NCBI GenBank assembly: GCA_016932075.1
Contig: JAFGDP010000106.1
Location: 24,944 to 88,943 of the forward strand
Origin: Chitinispirillaceae bacterium
GTDB lineage: Bacteria > Fibrobacterota > Chitinivibrionia > Chitinivibrionales > Chitinispirillaceae
Length of the DNA: 64,000 bases
Reading direction: 5' to 3'
Every line of letters begins with the position of its first letter. Positions within the stretch are counted from its first letter, which is position 1. The notes beneath the pieces were generated by a model, which did no database searches, was not told the origin of the DNA, and saw only the letters and a program-made list of their open reading frames with translations. Of this stretch, positions 54,568 to 63,146 are shown piece after piece. A program made the position numbers and the translations under genes.

Positions 54568-56208
54568 TTATCTGAATTCCACGAGCTGGTTGTCCGGCTT
54601 CTGGTTCATGTAGCAGAGCCTGACCCAGTCAGCCGAGTGGATGACATAGGAGACCACCACCTCGTCAACAAAGCCGCGGAGCGGATAGTCGTTGTCAGCT
54701 TCAATGCCGATGCGCATGGGAAGCGCATTCGTAAGAGAACCCACAGCCGTGATGTCGCCGACCCTGATCCTGGTCCCCTCAACGCCGTCCACATACATTC
54801 TGCAACCGGCATTTCCCGACCGGTCGATCACTGCGCAGATATGATGCCACGTGTCGCGATCAGTGATCTTGACCGAGGATTCGCACAAAAACGTGCCTGC
54901 ATCGCCCCAGCGCACGCCCGAGGAAGCTAGGTACACTATGGGGTAATCCACATTGAACGCCATGAGCCATCCGTAATTGGGCTCAAGGATCGTATCGCCG
55001 TTGGTCTTCCCCACGATGGTATACACCCCGCCGACAACGGATCGCTTTACCCATGCGCTGATCGTCAGGTTCGCACCTGCCGGATCAAGCACGTTGCCCA
55101 TGTCGCTGTAATCGCCGGAATCAACATACGCCTGACCAAATCCTATCACGCCCGGCGTTTGCGACTGGTTGCCGATCCTGCTTCCGTTATGCCGGTTATG
55201 GGTCGCGTCATCAACAGTACCGCTTTTCTCTCCGAGATGCCATACGCCCCTGAAACCGTTTGCGGTATCAAAGACCTGCGTGCCGTTGGACTGGGACAAC
55301 GCATTCGGATTGCCCCAGTACATCAGTATGTGCTGTGTGCTGTTGTTTCCCAGCAGCGTATCCACCTTGACCCACACGTCAGCCGCCCCCGCTGCCGGGT
55401 CCCACCGCTCCACCTCATAGGCCAGCGGCGTCATATCAGGTTTAACAAACCTGATATCAGCGCCGTCGCTGCGCGCCTGGCTGAAATCAAATAGTGACGA
55501 GGTCAGCCTGACAAGCACCGGGAAATTGGTAACGGTCGCGCTCACGTTCGCGCCGGTCGCCGAGGTGTTGAGCACGATCCTTCGTGAATGGCTCCATGTC
55601 GCCAGCGGAAGCGTGGTTACGGCGCCGGACGAGCAGGCAATGCCCGCGATCTCCTGCGGCTCGAACGACGGATCCGTTGAGGCGATCCGCACGGTGAATG
55701 CTCCGGCCGGAAGGTCAAGAATTGAAAACAAACCTGACGGGCTCACCGTGACGCACCGCTCAAGCCCATAGACCTGCATAAAGGTAAATACCGGCGGCTC
55801 CTGGTCAATGGAACCTTCGATCCCTGCGTATGGCCGCAGCGTGTCCTGCAGCACTATCTGATTGGTATCCTGGTTACTGACGGTTATCGTGAATATAACC
55901 GACGATGCGATCCGGTCATTCACCTCAATGCAGTAGTCGCCGTCGGGCAACGAATCAATCTCAAACTTGCCAAAGTCATCTGTCACCATATTCTTTGCAC
56001 TCGCGGTCTTGGGCAGTACGAACGGCTTCAGGTACGACACCGGCCGTACATACACCGTCGCCCCTGCCGCATGGCTGCCGTCCTGCTTGAATACGGCCGC
56101 CGCCACCCGTGCATTACCCGTATCAGTAGTCCCGCCGGCAAGCGGCCCAAGACCGCAGCGGCACGCCAGAATCAGCACCAATGACATCAGAACAAGCACG
56201 ACTCTCAT
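54568..56208 (-). CDS. DUF2341/LamG surface lipoprotein (module copy 2)
   Basis: A 546-aa homologue of the 28244-29884 protein, with the same order: lipobox (LVLILAC), two carboxypeptidase-regulatory-like domains (GNARVAAAVFKQDGSHAAGATVYV), DUF2341 (IVLNTSATGANVSATVTNFPVLVRL ... LMYWGNP) and a C-terminal LamG domain (ANLTISAWVKRS ... MYVDGVEGTR ... GFVDEVVVSY). Its ATG overlaps the TIGR02147 stop by the ATGA tetranucleotide. It is followed 30 bp later by GH51 copy 3, which links the module to arabinan use. Glycan binding is inferred from the fold. Confidence 0.84.
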   Translation of the reverse strand: MRVVLVLMSLVLILACRCGLGPLAGGTTDTGNARVAAAVFKQDGSHAAGATVYVRPVSYLKPFVLPKTASAKNMVTDDFGKFEIDSLPDGDYCIEVNDRIASSVIFTITVSNQDTNQIVLQDTLRPYAGIEGSIDQEPPVFTFMQVYGLERCVTVSPSGLFSILDLPAGAFTVRIASTDPSFEPQEIAGIACSSGAVTTLPLATWSHSRRIVLNTSATGANVSATVTNFPVLVRLTSSLFDFSQARSDGADIRFVKPDMTPLAYEVERWDPAAGAADVWVKVDTLLGNNSTQHILMYWGNPNALSQSNGTQVFDTANGFRGVWHLGEKSGTVDDATHNRHNGSRIGNQSQTPGVIGFGQAYVDSGDYSDMGNVLDPAGANLTISAWVKRSVVGGVYTIVGKTNGDTILEPNYGWLMAFNVDYPIVYLASSGVRWGDAGTFLCESSVKITDRDTWHHICAVIDRSGNAGCRMYVDGVEGTRIRVGDITAVGSLTNALPMRIGIEADNDYPLRGFVDEVVVSYVIHSADWVRLCYMNQKPDNQLVEFR

Positions 56209-57059
56209 ACTGCCGTACCTTTCGTAGGGTCATCCCCCTTCAGGTCTTCGCTCACCGGGAACAGGGAAATGTTCATCTGATAGACCCGGTCACCATCCTG
56301 GTCCTGGTTCACCATGATTTTGAGCCGGTCCTTGAACGCGTCGATCTCGGCCGCAATTACCTCAAAGGTCGCGTGAGAAATACCCATGGTAAGCCCGGAA
56401 ATGTGCCGCTCGCTCCGGTCCACCGTGTCAAGCGCATGGTTCGAACGTTCGATCATGTTCCTGGTGAACGACCGGACCGCCAGCGACGTGACCGCGCCGT
56501 CGGCGGTAATTGCCGAATTGGCCTGGCAAAAGGTCCCGTTTTCCTGCTTGCGTATCAGCTTGAGCCGCAACAGAAGCTTGACCGCGGCCTTTGCCTCCGA
56601 CGGCAGAATGGCCGGTCTCACCATGGCCGCCAGCTTCCTGTAATCGTCCCCGAAATTACGTAGCGCCACCAGCTCCCTGATCACCGGCACGTACCAGTAT
56701 GCAAAATAGTCATACTGGTCGGCATTCAGCACCGATTCCTTGACCCCACCCGCCATGGATCGCAGCACCGCATAGTGCTCCTGCTTTTCCGCCGACGTCT
56801 TTGCCTGGTTGAACAGCACCAGGTTGCGGAAATAGGTGGCCTCCTTGGTCGTCAGCTTGAGCGCGGCGCTGAACTTCTCGATCGCCGGCCGGGTCAGGTT
56901 TCTCTTACCGTCAATCACATGCCGCAGAAACGACGGCGAATTGATCCCGGTCCTGCGCGCAAAATACCGGAACGAGAAATAGCTCGATTTCTCCTTCTGC
57001 TCCCTGTAATAGGCTTCCAGAAATTTCCGGTAATCAATGAATTCGAAGATCGACGGCAT
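56205..57059 (-). CDS. TIGR02147/DUF4423-type putative transcription regulator (module copy 2)
   Basis: A 284-aa homologue of the 29868-30725 protein. The N-terminal HTH-like segment is SYFSFRYFARRTGINSPSFLRHVIDGKRNLT; the family core FRNLVLFNQAKTSAEKQEHYAVLR and VPVIRELVAL follow. The start at 57059 matches the N-terminus of copy 1; an in-frame codon at 57110 would add 17 residues. No Shine-Dalgarno is present; TTATATTA lies 6 nt upstream (57066-57073), as in copy 1, consistent with a leaderless mRNA. It overlaps the LamG lipoprotein gene by 4 bp. DNA binding is inferred. Confidence 0.85.
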   Translation of the reverse strand: MPSIFEFIDYRKFLEAYYREQKEKSSYFSFRYFARRTGINSPSFLRHVIDGKRNLTRPAIEKFSAALKLTTKEATYFRNLVLFNQAKTSAEKQEHYAVLRSMAGGVKESVLNADQYDYFAYWYVPVIRELVALRNFGDDYRKLAAMVRPAILPSEAKAAVKLLLRLKLIRKQENGTFCQANSAITADGAVTSLAVRSFTRNMIERSNHALDTVDRSERHISGLTMGISHATFEVIAAEIDAFKDRLKIMVNQDQDGDRVYQMNISLFPVSEDLKGDDPTKGTAV

Positions 57060-57080
57060 GTGCCATAATATAAGAAAATA

Positions 57081-57096
57081 CCGGTTGAAAAACCGG
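57081..57096. promoter_or_regulatory. CCGGTT-GAAA-AACCGG hairpin before regulator copy 2
   Basis: A 6-bp perfect stem with a GAAA loop, 8 bp upstream of the -10-like TTATATTA at 57066-57073. Position fits an operator over the promoter of the TIGR02147 gene. Confidence 0.35.
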
Positions 57097-57197
57097 GTCA
57101 AAATAGACAATTCGTATACAGGATGTGTACAAAAACAGGATCAAAATGTTGATATTTCAAGGAATAGGCAGCTAATAATCGGATAATATTCCCCATT

Positions 57198-57812
57198 ATT
57201 TGTGTACAAGAAAAAGGCAGAATCATACCTGCAGGTATTTCCGCAATTGGAGCCGATCGACTGTTTCCCAATACATAGTATCCATCACGAGATGCCATCT
57301 GGTCAAAGACCTTCACCCCGGCCGGCAACACCTCGCATCGTTCCCGCGCCAACTGGGTCGAAGCAAAAAGCGACGACGGATTCGAGGAATGGGATGCGGG
57401 TATCGGCTCGGATAACAAGGCAGGTTTTATTACCATGGACGGCGGGTACCTGTTAACAGGCCAGAAAGACAACGGCACCGTATCCTATATTATCAAGATG
57501 ACCTCCTTTACCCAGGGTACGTACAGAAAGACACGACACAAGGGAGCCCAGGCCTTTAGCATCAGGGTGTATCCGGGTCATGCGGTATGCCATATTTCAG
57601 CAAACATCCAAGGCCCTGTTACGCTGGCCGTGCATGATATGGCCGGGAGAACAATCGCGCAACGCAACGCTTCTTTTGCGTTTGGACAGGATCGCGCCAT
57701 CTCCTGGGGTTATAGCGGTTCGCACAATTCCAGGGTAGCGCCCGGAGTCTATTCGCTGTCCATCACACATGACACCTATTCCTTCAGCAAATCACTGGTC
57801 GTTCAACCCTAA
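57198..57812 (+). pseudogene. Decayed secreted-protein gene, C-terminal part
   Basis: One continuous reading frame, apart from a single TAG at 57276-57278, gives GRIIPAGISAIGADRLF, then AIWSKTFTPAGNTSHRSRA, AGFITMDGGYLLTGQKDNG and, from about 57540, a sorting tail ending in FSKSLVVQP. This pattern matches the C-terminal end of beta-propeller 'DGGYLLtG' repeat proteins. No start codon, signal peptide or ribosome site precedes it. It lies between the regulator and peptidase of module copy 2, where copy 1 has a HEAT-like gene. Confidence 0.65.
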
Positions 57813-58037
57813 AAGAATCAGTATTTTGCATTGACGATTACCCGGCTCTCATTAAACCAATGCGAAAGCTGGCGGATTTTTTATTCGCATGCTATTCCTT
57901 CTTGGGCCATGGATAAAAATCAGCAAAATAGATGAAAATATGATATCTTTATATACAATAGGCGGCATGGCCTGTAAATACGTAATTATTACATTTTAAC
58001 CATACTTCCAAAATTCCAAATCGCAGGGGGGGGCCTG
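57813..58037 (+). other. Intergenic region upstream of peptidase copy 2
   Basis: 225 bp, AT-rich towards the gene. A weak -10-like TATACA lies near 57950; no convincing -35 and no gene are visible. It probably contains the promoter for the peptidase. Confidence 0.3.
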
Positions 58038-59669
58038 ATGCGTTTTCAATTTTATTTATCCGCTTTAGTAATTACGGGTTTATTCCTTCAGTTTCACGTC
58101 CTTGCTCAGACAGAAAAAGAAAAGGCGATTTCCGAACTTAAGGAAATGATCGCGCAGTCCATTATTGCGAATCTCACACCGGAGAAACTGGCGTATTACG
58201 AGCAACAGAAGCTGCTTTTCAAGAAGAGTCATCCCATAACACCTTTTGTTCGTCATTCACAGTACACTGCCTATAAAAGCTCGCCCATGGTGTATTCCAG
58301 CGAAATTACCCGTGTTTTGATTCTGCAAAACCCGACACTGTATGCAAACAATACCGCAAAGACACTCATCGACCGCTACTGTACCGATATAGGAAGGGCC
58401 TTTAACTGTAACGTTGAAGTCGAGGTGACCGAAGGCGGCAGTCCGTCCGAGGTCAGAGCATTACTGAAGGAGTATTATGACGATGGCGGGCTTGATGGCG
58501 TTATTATCATGGGAGACCAGCCGGTGCAGTGGTATGACATTCAAAATCCGCGGTTCGATCCCGGCTCCTTTGCCTGTGACCTCTATTACATGGACCTTGA
58601 CGGCTCCTGGAGCCAGGCCAACTCCCAGGGCGAATTTACCTGGCATGCTGACGGTTCAGGAGACATCATGCCCGAGATCTTCTGCTCCCGTATTCACCTC
58701 TCATCAATGAGTGACTTTGGCAATGAAGTTACATTGCTGGGAAACTTCCTTGATAAAAGCCATAATTACTGGCTTGGCAATTTTGAAATGCCACAGCACG
58801 GAGCAGCCTTTGTCCAGGAGACATGGACCAACTGGGCGCATCTTAATACGGTCAAATATGTTTATGGCGAAAGCAATTCTGATCTCTTTAATTCGCAGAG
58901 CACCGCAAATTCAACCGCCTATATCAACAATGGCCTGCTGGGGAATAACACCATTCTGCATCTCTGGTGCCATTCCGGGGTTCACGGCCACAGTTTCGAT
59001 TTTGGCGGGTCATTAAGCGATGTACAACTATACGAAATAGAATCAAAACCGCTAGGCTACGCCATTGATGCCTGTCATATCGGCGCCTGGCCAGAAGGCG
59101 GCGGCAGCTGCATTTCCGGATCATATGTCTTTGGCAAGAGCAAACGCGCGCTCATCATTCTTTCCGGCACACGAAGCGGCCAGTCCATTGGGAGCGACGG
59201 AAGGGTGTTATTCGAAGAACTCGGACAGAACATTTGCTTTGGCAAGGCCTTCAAGGATTGGATGGAAGCGTACTTTAAACAGAAAAAAGGCAGCAGTGAC
59301 CATGTCGATGACACCGAAACCAAGGCATGGAATTACGGGTACGTATTAATGGGTGATCCCATGGTCTGCTTTAAAAGGACGCCCGTAGCGATTAAAAAGG
59401 AAAACATGCACGCGACCGGCCATGAATACCTGTTGCGTTGTTCCGGCAAGAATTCCACGACCATACGCTATCATTTGCCCAAAGCAGATGTTATAACTCT
59501 GAAACTGTATTCGCTTTCCGGGAAAAACATACAAACGCTTGTGCATTCTTTTACCGGCAAAGGGTCTCATACCATTGACCTGGCCGGGCTGCCTGTCGCA
59601 GAAGGGTCCTATATCGTGCAGCTGAATGCGGGTTCAACGCGGATCTCAAAAAAGATCACTGTTTTTTAG
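58038..59669 (+). CDS. Secreted gingipain-like (clan CD) peptidase (module copy 2)
   Basis: A 543-aa exported protein homologous to the 31974-34166 protein over its catalytic half. Shared blocks are GVIIMGDQPVQWYD and FACDLYYMDLDGSWS. Candidate catalytic residues are His312 (HLWCHSGVHGH) and Cys346 (YAIDACHIGAW), aligned with His244/Cys274 of copy 1. An N-terminal propeptide-like helix (about 25-90) follows the signal peptide. It lacks the Ig and MAM-like domains of copy 1 and goes directly to the sorting tail (AEGSYIVQLNAGSTRISKKITVF). A G-rich ribosome site precedes the ATG. Confidence 0.82.
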   Translation: MRFQFYLSALVITGLFLQFHVLAQTEKEKAISELKEMIAQSIIANLTPEKLAYYEQQKLLFKKSHPITPFVRHSQYTAYKSSPMVYSSEITRVLILQNPTLYANNTAKTLIDRYCTDIGRAFNCNVEVEVTEGGSPSEVRALLKEYYDDGGLDGVIIMGDQPVQWYDIQNPRFDPGSFACDLYYMDLDGSWSQANSQGEFTWHADGSGDIMPEIFCSRIHLSSMSDFGNEVTLLGNFLDKSHNYWLGNFEMPQHGAAFVQETWTNWAHLNTVKYVYGESNSDLFNSQSTANSTAYINNGLLGNNTILHLWCHSGVHGHSFDFGGSLSDVQLYEIESKPLGYAIDACHIGAWPEGGGSCISGSYVFGKSKRALIILSGTRSGQSIGSDGRVLFEELGQNICFGKAFKDWMEAYFKQKKGSSDHVDDTETKAWNYGYVLMGDPMVCFKRTPVAIKKENMHATGHEYLLRCSGKNSTTIRYHLPKADVITLKLYSLSGKNIQTLVHSFTGKGSHTIDLAGLPVAEGSYIVQLNAGSTRISKKITVF

Positions 59670-59699
59670 ATTGAAAAGACAGAACAATGTAAACATTGG

Positions 59700-61160
59700 C
59701 TAATTACCGCACATCACCATATTCATCACCTTTTTCCCGTCCGCTTTCACATGAAGCAGGTACATGCCGCCTCCCGCGACAGCGGCAGACAGGTCGATAT
59801 ATCCGTTGGAAACGATTATTCCTTTGTAATGAACAACGAGCCGCCCCGTGAGCGAATAGAGCGAAACGCTCATGCTCTTGTCCGCCCGGACCTTCACCGA
59901 CGCAACGACGCGTGTCCCCACACGGATGCCGATGGTTCCCTTGCCGGGCGCAACAGGCCCCTTAATCGGCGTTGTGCTGACGAAATGCGCTCTGAGCAGA
60001 CGGTTCGACGTCATTGCCATGGTCGCCGGGTTTTCAGACCCGCCCTTGTCTCCGGTCCAGTGGCTGAACCGGTATCCGTTTCCCGCAACAGCGGTAGCCG
60101 TCACGGTGGTGAACGGATCATACACACCGCCAGCCGGGCTCAGGCTTATTGATCCTTGCCCCTCCACATCAGTAGCAAACCGGTATCGGGTATTGTCGGT
60201 ACTGTAATTAAAATACTGTTTCAGCCATTGCAAAGCAGGGCGTTCAGTAACCCCGTCAGCCTTGAGCAGATGAGCCTCGGGCCGCCACATGTCGCCCTCA
60301 AGATATCCCCAGAGCGTTATCCCCTTGACCGACGCATGTTCCCAGAAATACGGGAAATGCTGCCGGAAAAGCGCCAGCTGCGTCGAATCGTTGCCGCGCG
60401 CCTCATACTCTGATATGTAAATATCAAGCCCGGTTGCAGCCAATGAATCCATGTTCTGTTGAATGGTGCTGAACGCTATGTTCTCAAGACTGTGTCCCTG
60501 GCACCCGATCGCGTCAATCAATCCCCGCGCCTGCAGCAGTCTCACGATCACCAGGAACCTCTGGCAATCGCTTGTATAGTTCAGAATATTGTAATCATTC
60601 AGGATCAGAATCGCGTCCGGGAAATAATCCCTGGCTTTTTCATAACACCAGATGACCCAGTCCCACCCGGTGGTACCGTCTCCGCCGAGCGCATCCTTGT
60701 ACGAAGGCGGAGCATGCAATGGCTCATTGACCACGTCGATCATTTCAACATCCGGATACCGCTCGGCAAACGCTTCATACCATTCAAGCACCTCGTCCAT
60801 CTGTTCATCCCTGGGCACCGAGCTCATCCAGGACGGCTCTCCTGATGAATGCCCCCACACCAGCGTGTGCTCCTTAAATACAAACCCCACCTGCCGCGCA
60901 TGGTCATAGGCCCGGTCGCACCAGAGCCAGTAATTGAAATCGTCCCGCGCCTGCTCGCACGAAGCCCATTTGCCCGCATTGCCAGGCGTGACCTGGTTCC
61001 AGTACATGTCAAAGTTGATCGGCGTCTGGCCCTTGGTATGGGTATTGCCCAGAAACTTGCTTTTACCCTTTGCCAATTGGCCGTTCACATGAGTGCTGAA
61101 TGCCAAAGCAAAAACCAGTATGGCCAACAGAAGACTTCCATAGCTGCCGCTTTTCCTCAT
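59700..61160 (-). CDS. Secreted GH10 endo-beta-1,4-xylanase with sorting tail
   Basis: A 486-aa enzyme cleaving the xylan backbone. After a signal peptide, the TIM barrel shows FLGNTHTKGQTPINFDMYWNQVTPGNAGKW, HTLVWGH, acid/base Glu146 in IDVVNEPLHA and nucleophile Glu251 in IYISEYEA (in place of the common TELD). A bacterial repeat-type beta module (SLSPAGGVYDPFTTVTATAVAGNGYRF) and the sorting tail (GGMYLLHVKADGKKVMNMVMCGN) follow. The start at 61160 has AAAAGGAG upstream; a codon at 61394 would add 78 unrelated residues. Confidence 0.94.
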   Translation of the reverse strand: MRKSGSYGSLLLAILVFALAFSTHVNGQLAKGKSKFLGNTHTKGQTPINFDMYWNQVTPGNAGKWASCEQARDDFNYWLWCDRAYDHARQVGFVFKEHTLVWGHSSGEPSWMSSVPRDEQMDEVLEWYEAFAERYPDVEMIDVVNEPLHAPPSYKDALGGDGTTGWDWVIWCYEKARDYFPDAILILNDYNILNYTSDCQRFLVIVRLLQARGLIDAIGCQGHSLENIAFSTIQQNMDSLAATGLDIYISEYEARGNDSTQLALFRQHFPYFWEHASVKGITLWGYLEGDMWRPEAHLLKADGVTERPALQWLKQYFNYSTDNTRYRFATDVEGQGSISLSPAGGVYDPFTTVTATAVAGNGYRFSHWTGDKGGSENPATMAMTSNRLLRAHFVSTTPIKGPVAPGKGTIGIRVGTRVVASVKVRADKSMSVSLYSLTGRLVVHYKGIIVSNGYIDLSAAVAGGGMYLLHVKADGKKVMNMVMCGN

Positions 61161-61632
61161 ACGTTCCCTCTCCTTTTCGTTTTTCCACGACTCACTTGTC
61201 CCGCCTGCTGGTGCGCCATCGCCCCTCTCATTGGAATTAGTGGTAATTTCCGGCCCCGCAACCACTTTTATCGGTCCTTTCAACGAACGTGCTTTCACTG
61301 GGGAAGGCACGTGTGCACGACAACCCGCCTCTGCCAGAGGCGGGCAGGCAGGGAAGGCGCCCTGCAAAGGATGCAATAATAAAAAACCTTTCAAAAAAAG
61401 GCATGCGTATGCAATTCAAACGCGCCTCACGGCTTCTGCCAGCCATGCTGCTGCCGGCACTGTTTGCGCACCATTCAATCGCCCAGGCCATCCCTGGCTG
61501 ATCAGGTTTTTGAAAATAGAAACGGCAGGTACGATCAAGGGTACGATGCAGAGGGAGCGGGAGTGGAAAATAACGGTCGGGGAAAAGAGGGTAAAGGCCT
61601 TGTTTGTCCAGCCGGCCGCTTCGATACCTTTA
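61161..61632. other. Intergenic region with paired hairpins
   Basis: 472 bp upstream of the xylanase. CCCGCCTCT-GCC-AGAGGCGGG (61324-61344) is followed by GCAGGG...CCCTGC (61348-61365), then an A-rich stretch. The hairpins resemble intergenic repeat units. The only coding-like segment is the signal-peptide fragment at 61412-61501. Confidence 0.5.
61412..61501 (+). pseudogene. Orphan signal-peptide fragment
   Basis: MQFKRASRLLPAMLLPALFAHHSIAQAIPG then TGA. The n-region (MQFKRASR), hydrophobic core and c-region (HSIAQA) look like a genuine signal peptide. After the stop, the next frame continues as ADQVFENRNGRYDQGYDAEGAG for about 60 codons. This suggests a secreted-protein gene broken by a frameshift or truncated by rearrangement. 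No strong ribosome site; chance is not excluded. Confidence 0.35.
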
Positions 61633-62064
61633 CTATTCTAAAAACGGTTGCTCATATCCCAGCTTTTCTTTCTTTGTCCGCAAGGTCAGCTTGATCGGCA
61701 TTCGCTCTTTAGCAAGCGAATCAGGAAACGGCGGAAACGGCGCGCTTTTTTTAAGTGCTGCGAGTGCCAGGGAGTCGATGAGCGGAATGCCGGACGACCG
61801 GCACACGTAACTGCTGTCAAGAGTGCCGGTTTTGGCAATGATAAAGCACAGGTCGACCGATGCGTTGGTGTCGGCCGGGTCCGGGGACCAGTTGCTCTGC
61901 AGCACGGTTTGCACGTTCGACACATAGCTCGCGAATGCGGCTTTTGAGCTGCCCGTCTCGCCCTTTTCTTGTGCGAAAGATGCGGCAATCAAACATGCAG
62001 CAACAAGAAACACGCCGTGCACCCGCCGGTGCGGTATGACCTTGCCGTTTGCGTTTTTCTTCAC
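61633..62064 (-). CDS. TonB C-terminal-domain-only exported protein
   Basis: A 143-aa protein. An N-terminal export signal (VHGVFLVAACLIAASFA) is followed directly by a TonB_C-like domain: SYVSNVQTVLQSNWSPDP, DLCFIIAKTGTLDSSYVCRSSGIPLIDSLALAALKKSAPFPPFPD, the usual alpha/beta arrangement with the GxxxxxxxxxSSG and PFPPFP marks. The proline-rich linker and cytoplasmic anchor of true TonB are absent, so it may be free in the periplasm. The start is GTG with AGGGGTGG upstream. It is not next to exbBD or a receptor gene. Confidence 0.8.
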   Translation of the reverse strand: MKKNANGKVIPHRRVHGVFLVAACLIAASFAQEKGETGSSKAAFASYVSNVQTVLQSNWSPDPADTNASVDLCFIIAKTGTLDSSYVCRSSGIPLIDSLALAALKKSAPFPPFPDSLAKERMPIKLTLRTKKEKLGYEQPFLE

Positions 62065-62143
62065 CGGGCACCACCCCTATCATGGCTTGAACAAATATAT
62101 ATCAAATACTCGCATGCCTCTCTCTGAAAAAAGCGACTGTCAA

Positions 62144-63052
62144 TCAACCCAGCGTGAGCCGGTTTCTTCCCGCTTTTTTGCTTTCGTACAACAGGCGGTC
62201 AGCCCGTTTGACAAGGCTTTCGGGAGTATCGTTTTCCGTAACGCAGGTCGCGCCCAGTGAAACGGTGATTCCCACTCTTGTGCGCTCTACCAGAATATAC
62301 GCGTTTTCCACCAGCATGCGGAGCCGGTTCCCGATGTCTTCAAGATGCGGTGCGGTGACATTGCGTGCAACGACAATAAATTCTTCGCCGCCCCAGCGGC
62401 CGACCGTGTCGAACGGCCGGGAGTTCCTGGCCAGCGTATCGGCCACCACCTTGAGCACGCGGTCGCCAATATCATGGCCGTAGGTATCATTGAATTGCTT
62501 AAAATGATCGATATCAATGAATATAACGCCGAAGGTAATGCCGGTACGCTTCCGCTCTTCGAACCGGATATCGATTTCCTTGTCGATATAGTGGCGGTTC
62601 GCCAGCCTGGTGACGCTGTCCAGCAATGCCAGTTTCTCAAGTTCGCCGGCCCGCGCCTCAATGGCCTTGTACCCGCTTATGTCGGAAAAAAGCTCTGCTG
62701 CGCCGATGCTGTTACCCGCAGGGTCCAGGATCGTGCTTATCCGCACCGCCACGGGTATCCGATGTCCGTTTTTATGATGAAGATATATTTCTGCCGCACG
62801 ATTTTCTCCGTCAGTGATGGTCATTGCAAGCGGACAAAGACCGAGGCACAGGCTTTTGCCGTCCTTGTCCACATGCGTGAGAATATTGTCCGAGCAGAAA
62901 CGGCCCATGACTTCCTCAGCCAAGAAACCGGTGATCTGTTCGGCCGCCTTGTTCCAATAGATGATTTTCCGTTGCCGGTCCACCAGATACAATCCGTCAT
63001 GGAGCTGATCCAGAATACGCTTGCATGAAATGTTTTCAATGTTGAAATTCAT
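62144..63052 (-). CDS. PAS-GGDEF diguanylate cyclase
   Basis: A 302-aa soluble cyclase making the second messenger c-di-GMP from two GTP. The PAS domain (about residues 10-130; LYLVDRQRKIIYWNKAAEQITG ... DISGYKA) could sense a small ligand or redox state. The GGDEF domain begins with LLDSVTRLANR and has the active GGEEF motif near residue 223, preceded by the inhibitory I-site RPFD with the correct 5-residue spacing. AAGAGG lies 6 nt before the ATG. Monocistronic; it could link c-di-GMP to adhesion on plant fibres, but no target is visible. Confidence 0.95.
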   Translation of the reverse strand: MNFNIENISCKRILDQLHDGLYLVDRQRKIIYWNKAAEQITGFLAEEVMGRFCSDNILTHVDKDGKSLCLGLCPLAMTITDGENRAAEIYLHHKNGHRIPVAVRISTILDPAGNSIGAAELFSDISGYKAIEARAGELEKLALLDSVTRLANRHYIDKEIDIRFEERKRTGITFGVIFIDIDHFKQFNDTYGHDIGDRVLKVVADTLARNSRPFDTVGRWGGEEFIVVARNVTAPHLEDIGNRLRMLVENAYILVERTRVGITVSLGATCVTENDTPESLVKRADRLLYESKKAGRNRLTLG

Positions 63053-63146
63053 GTGTACCTCTTATATAGTATAGAAGAGAGATACCTTCGGACTACATTA
63101 TTATATCTCTATTCGCCGGAAATATCCTTTATAAGGTTGCACACCC

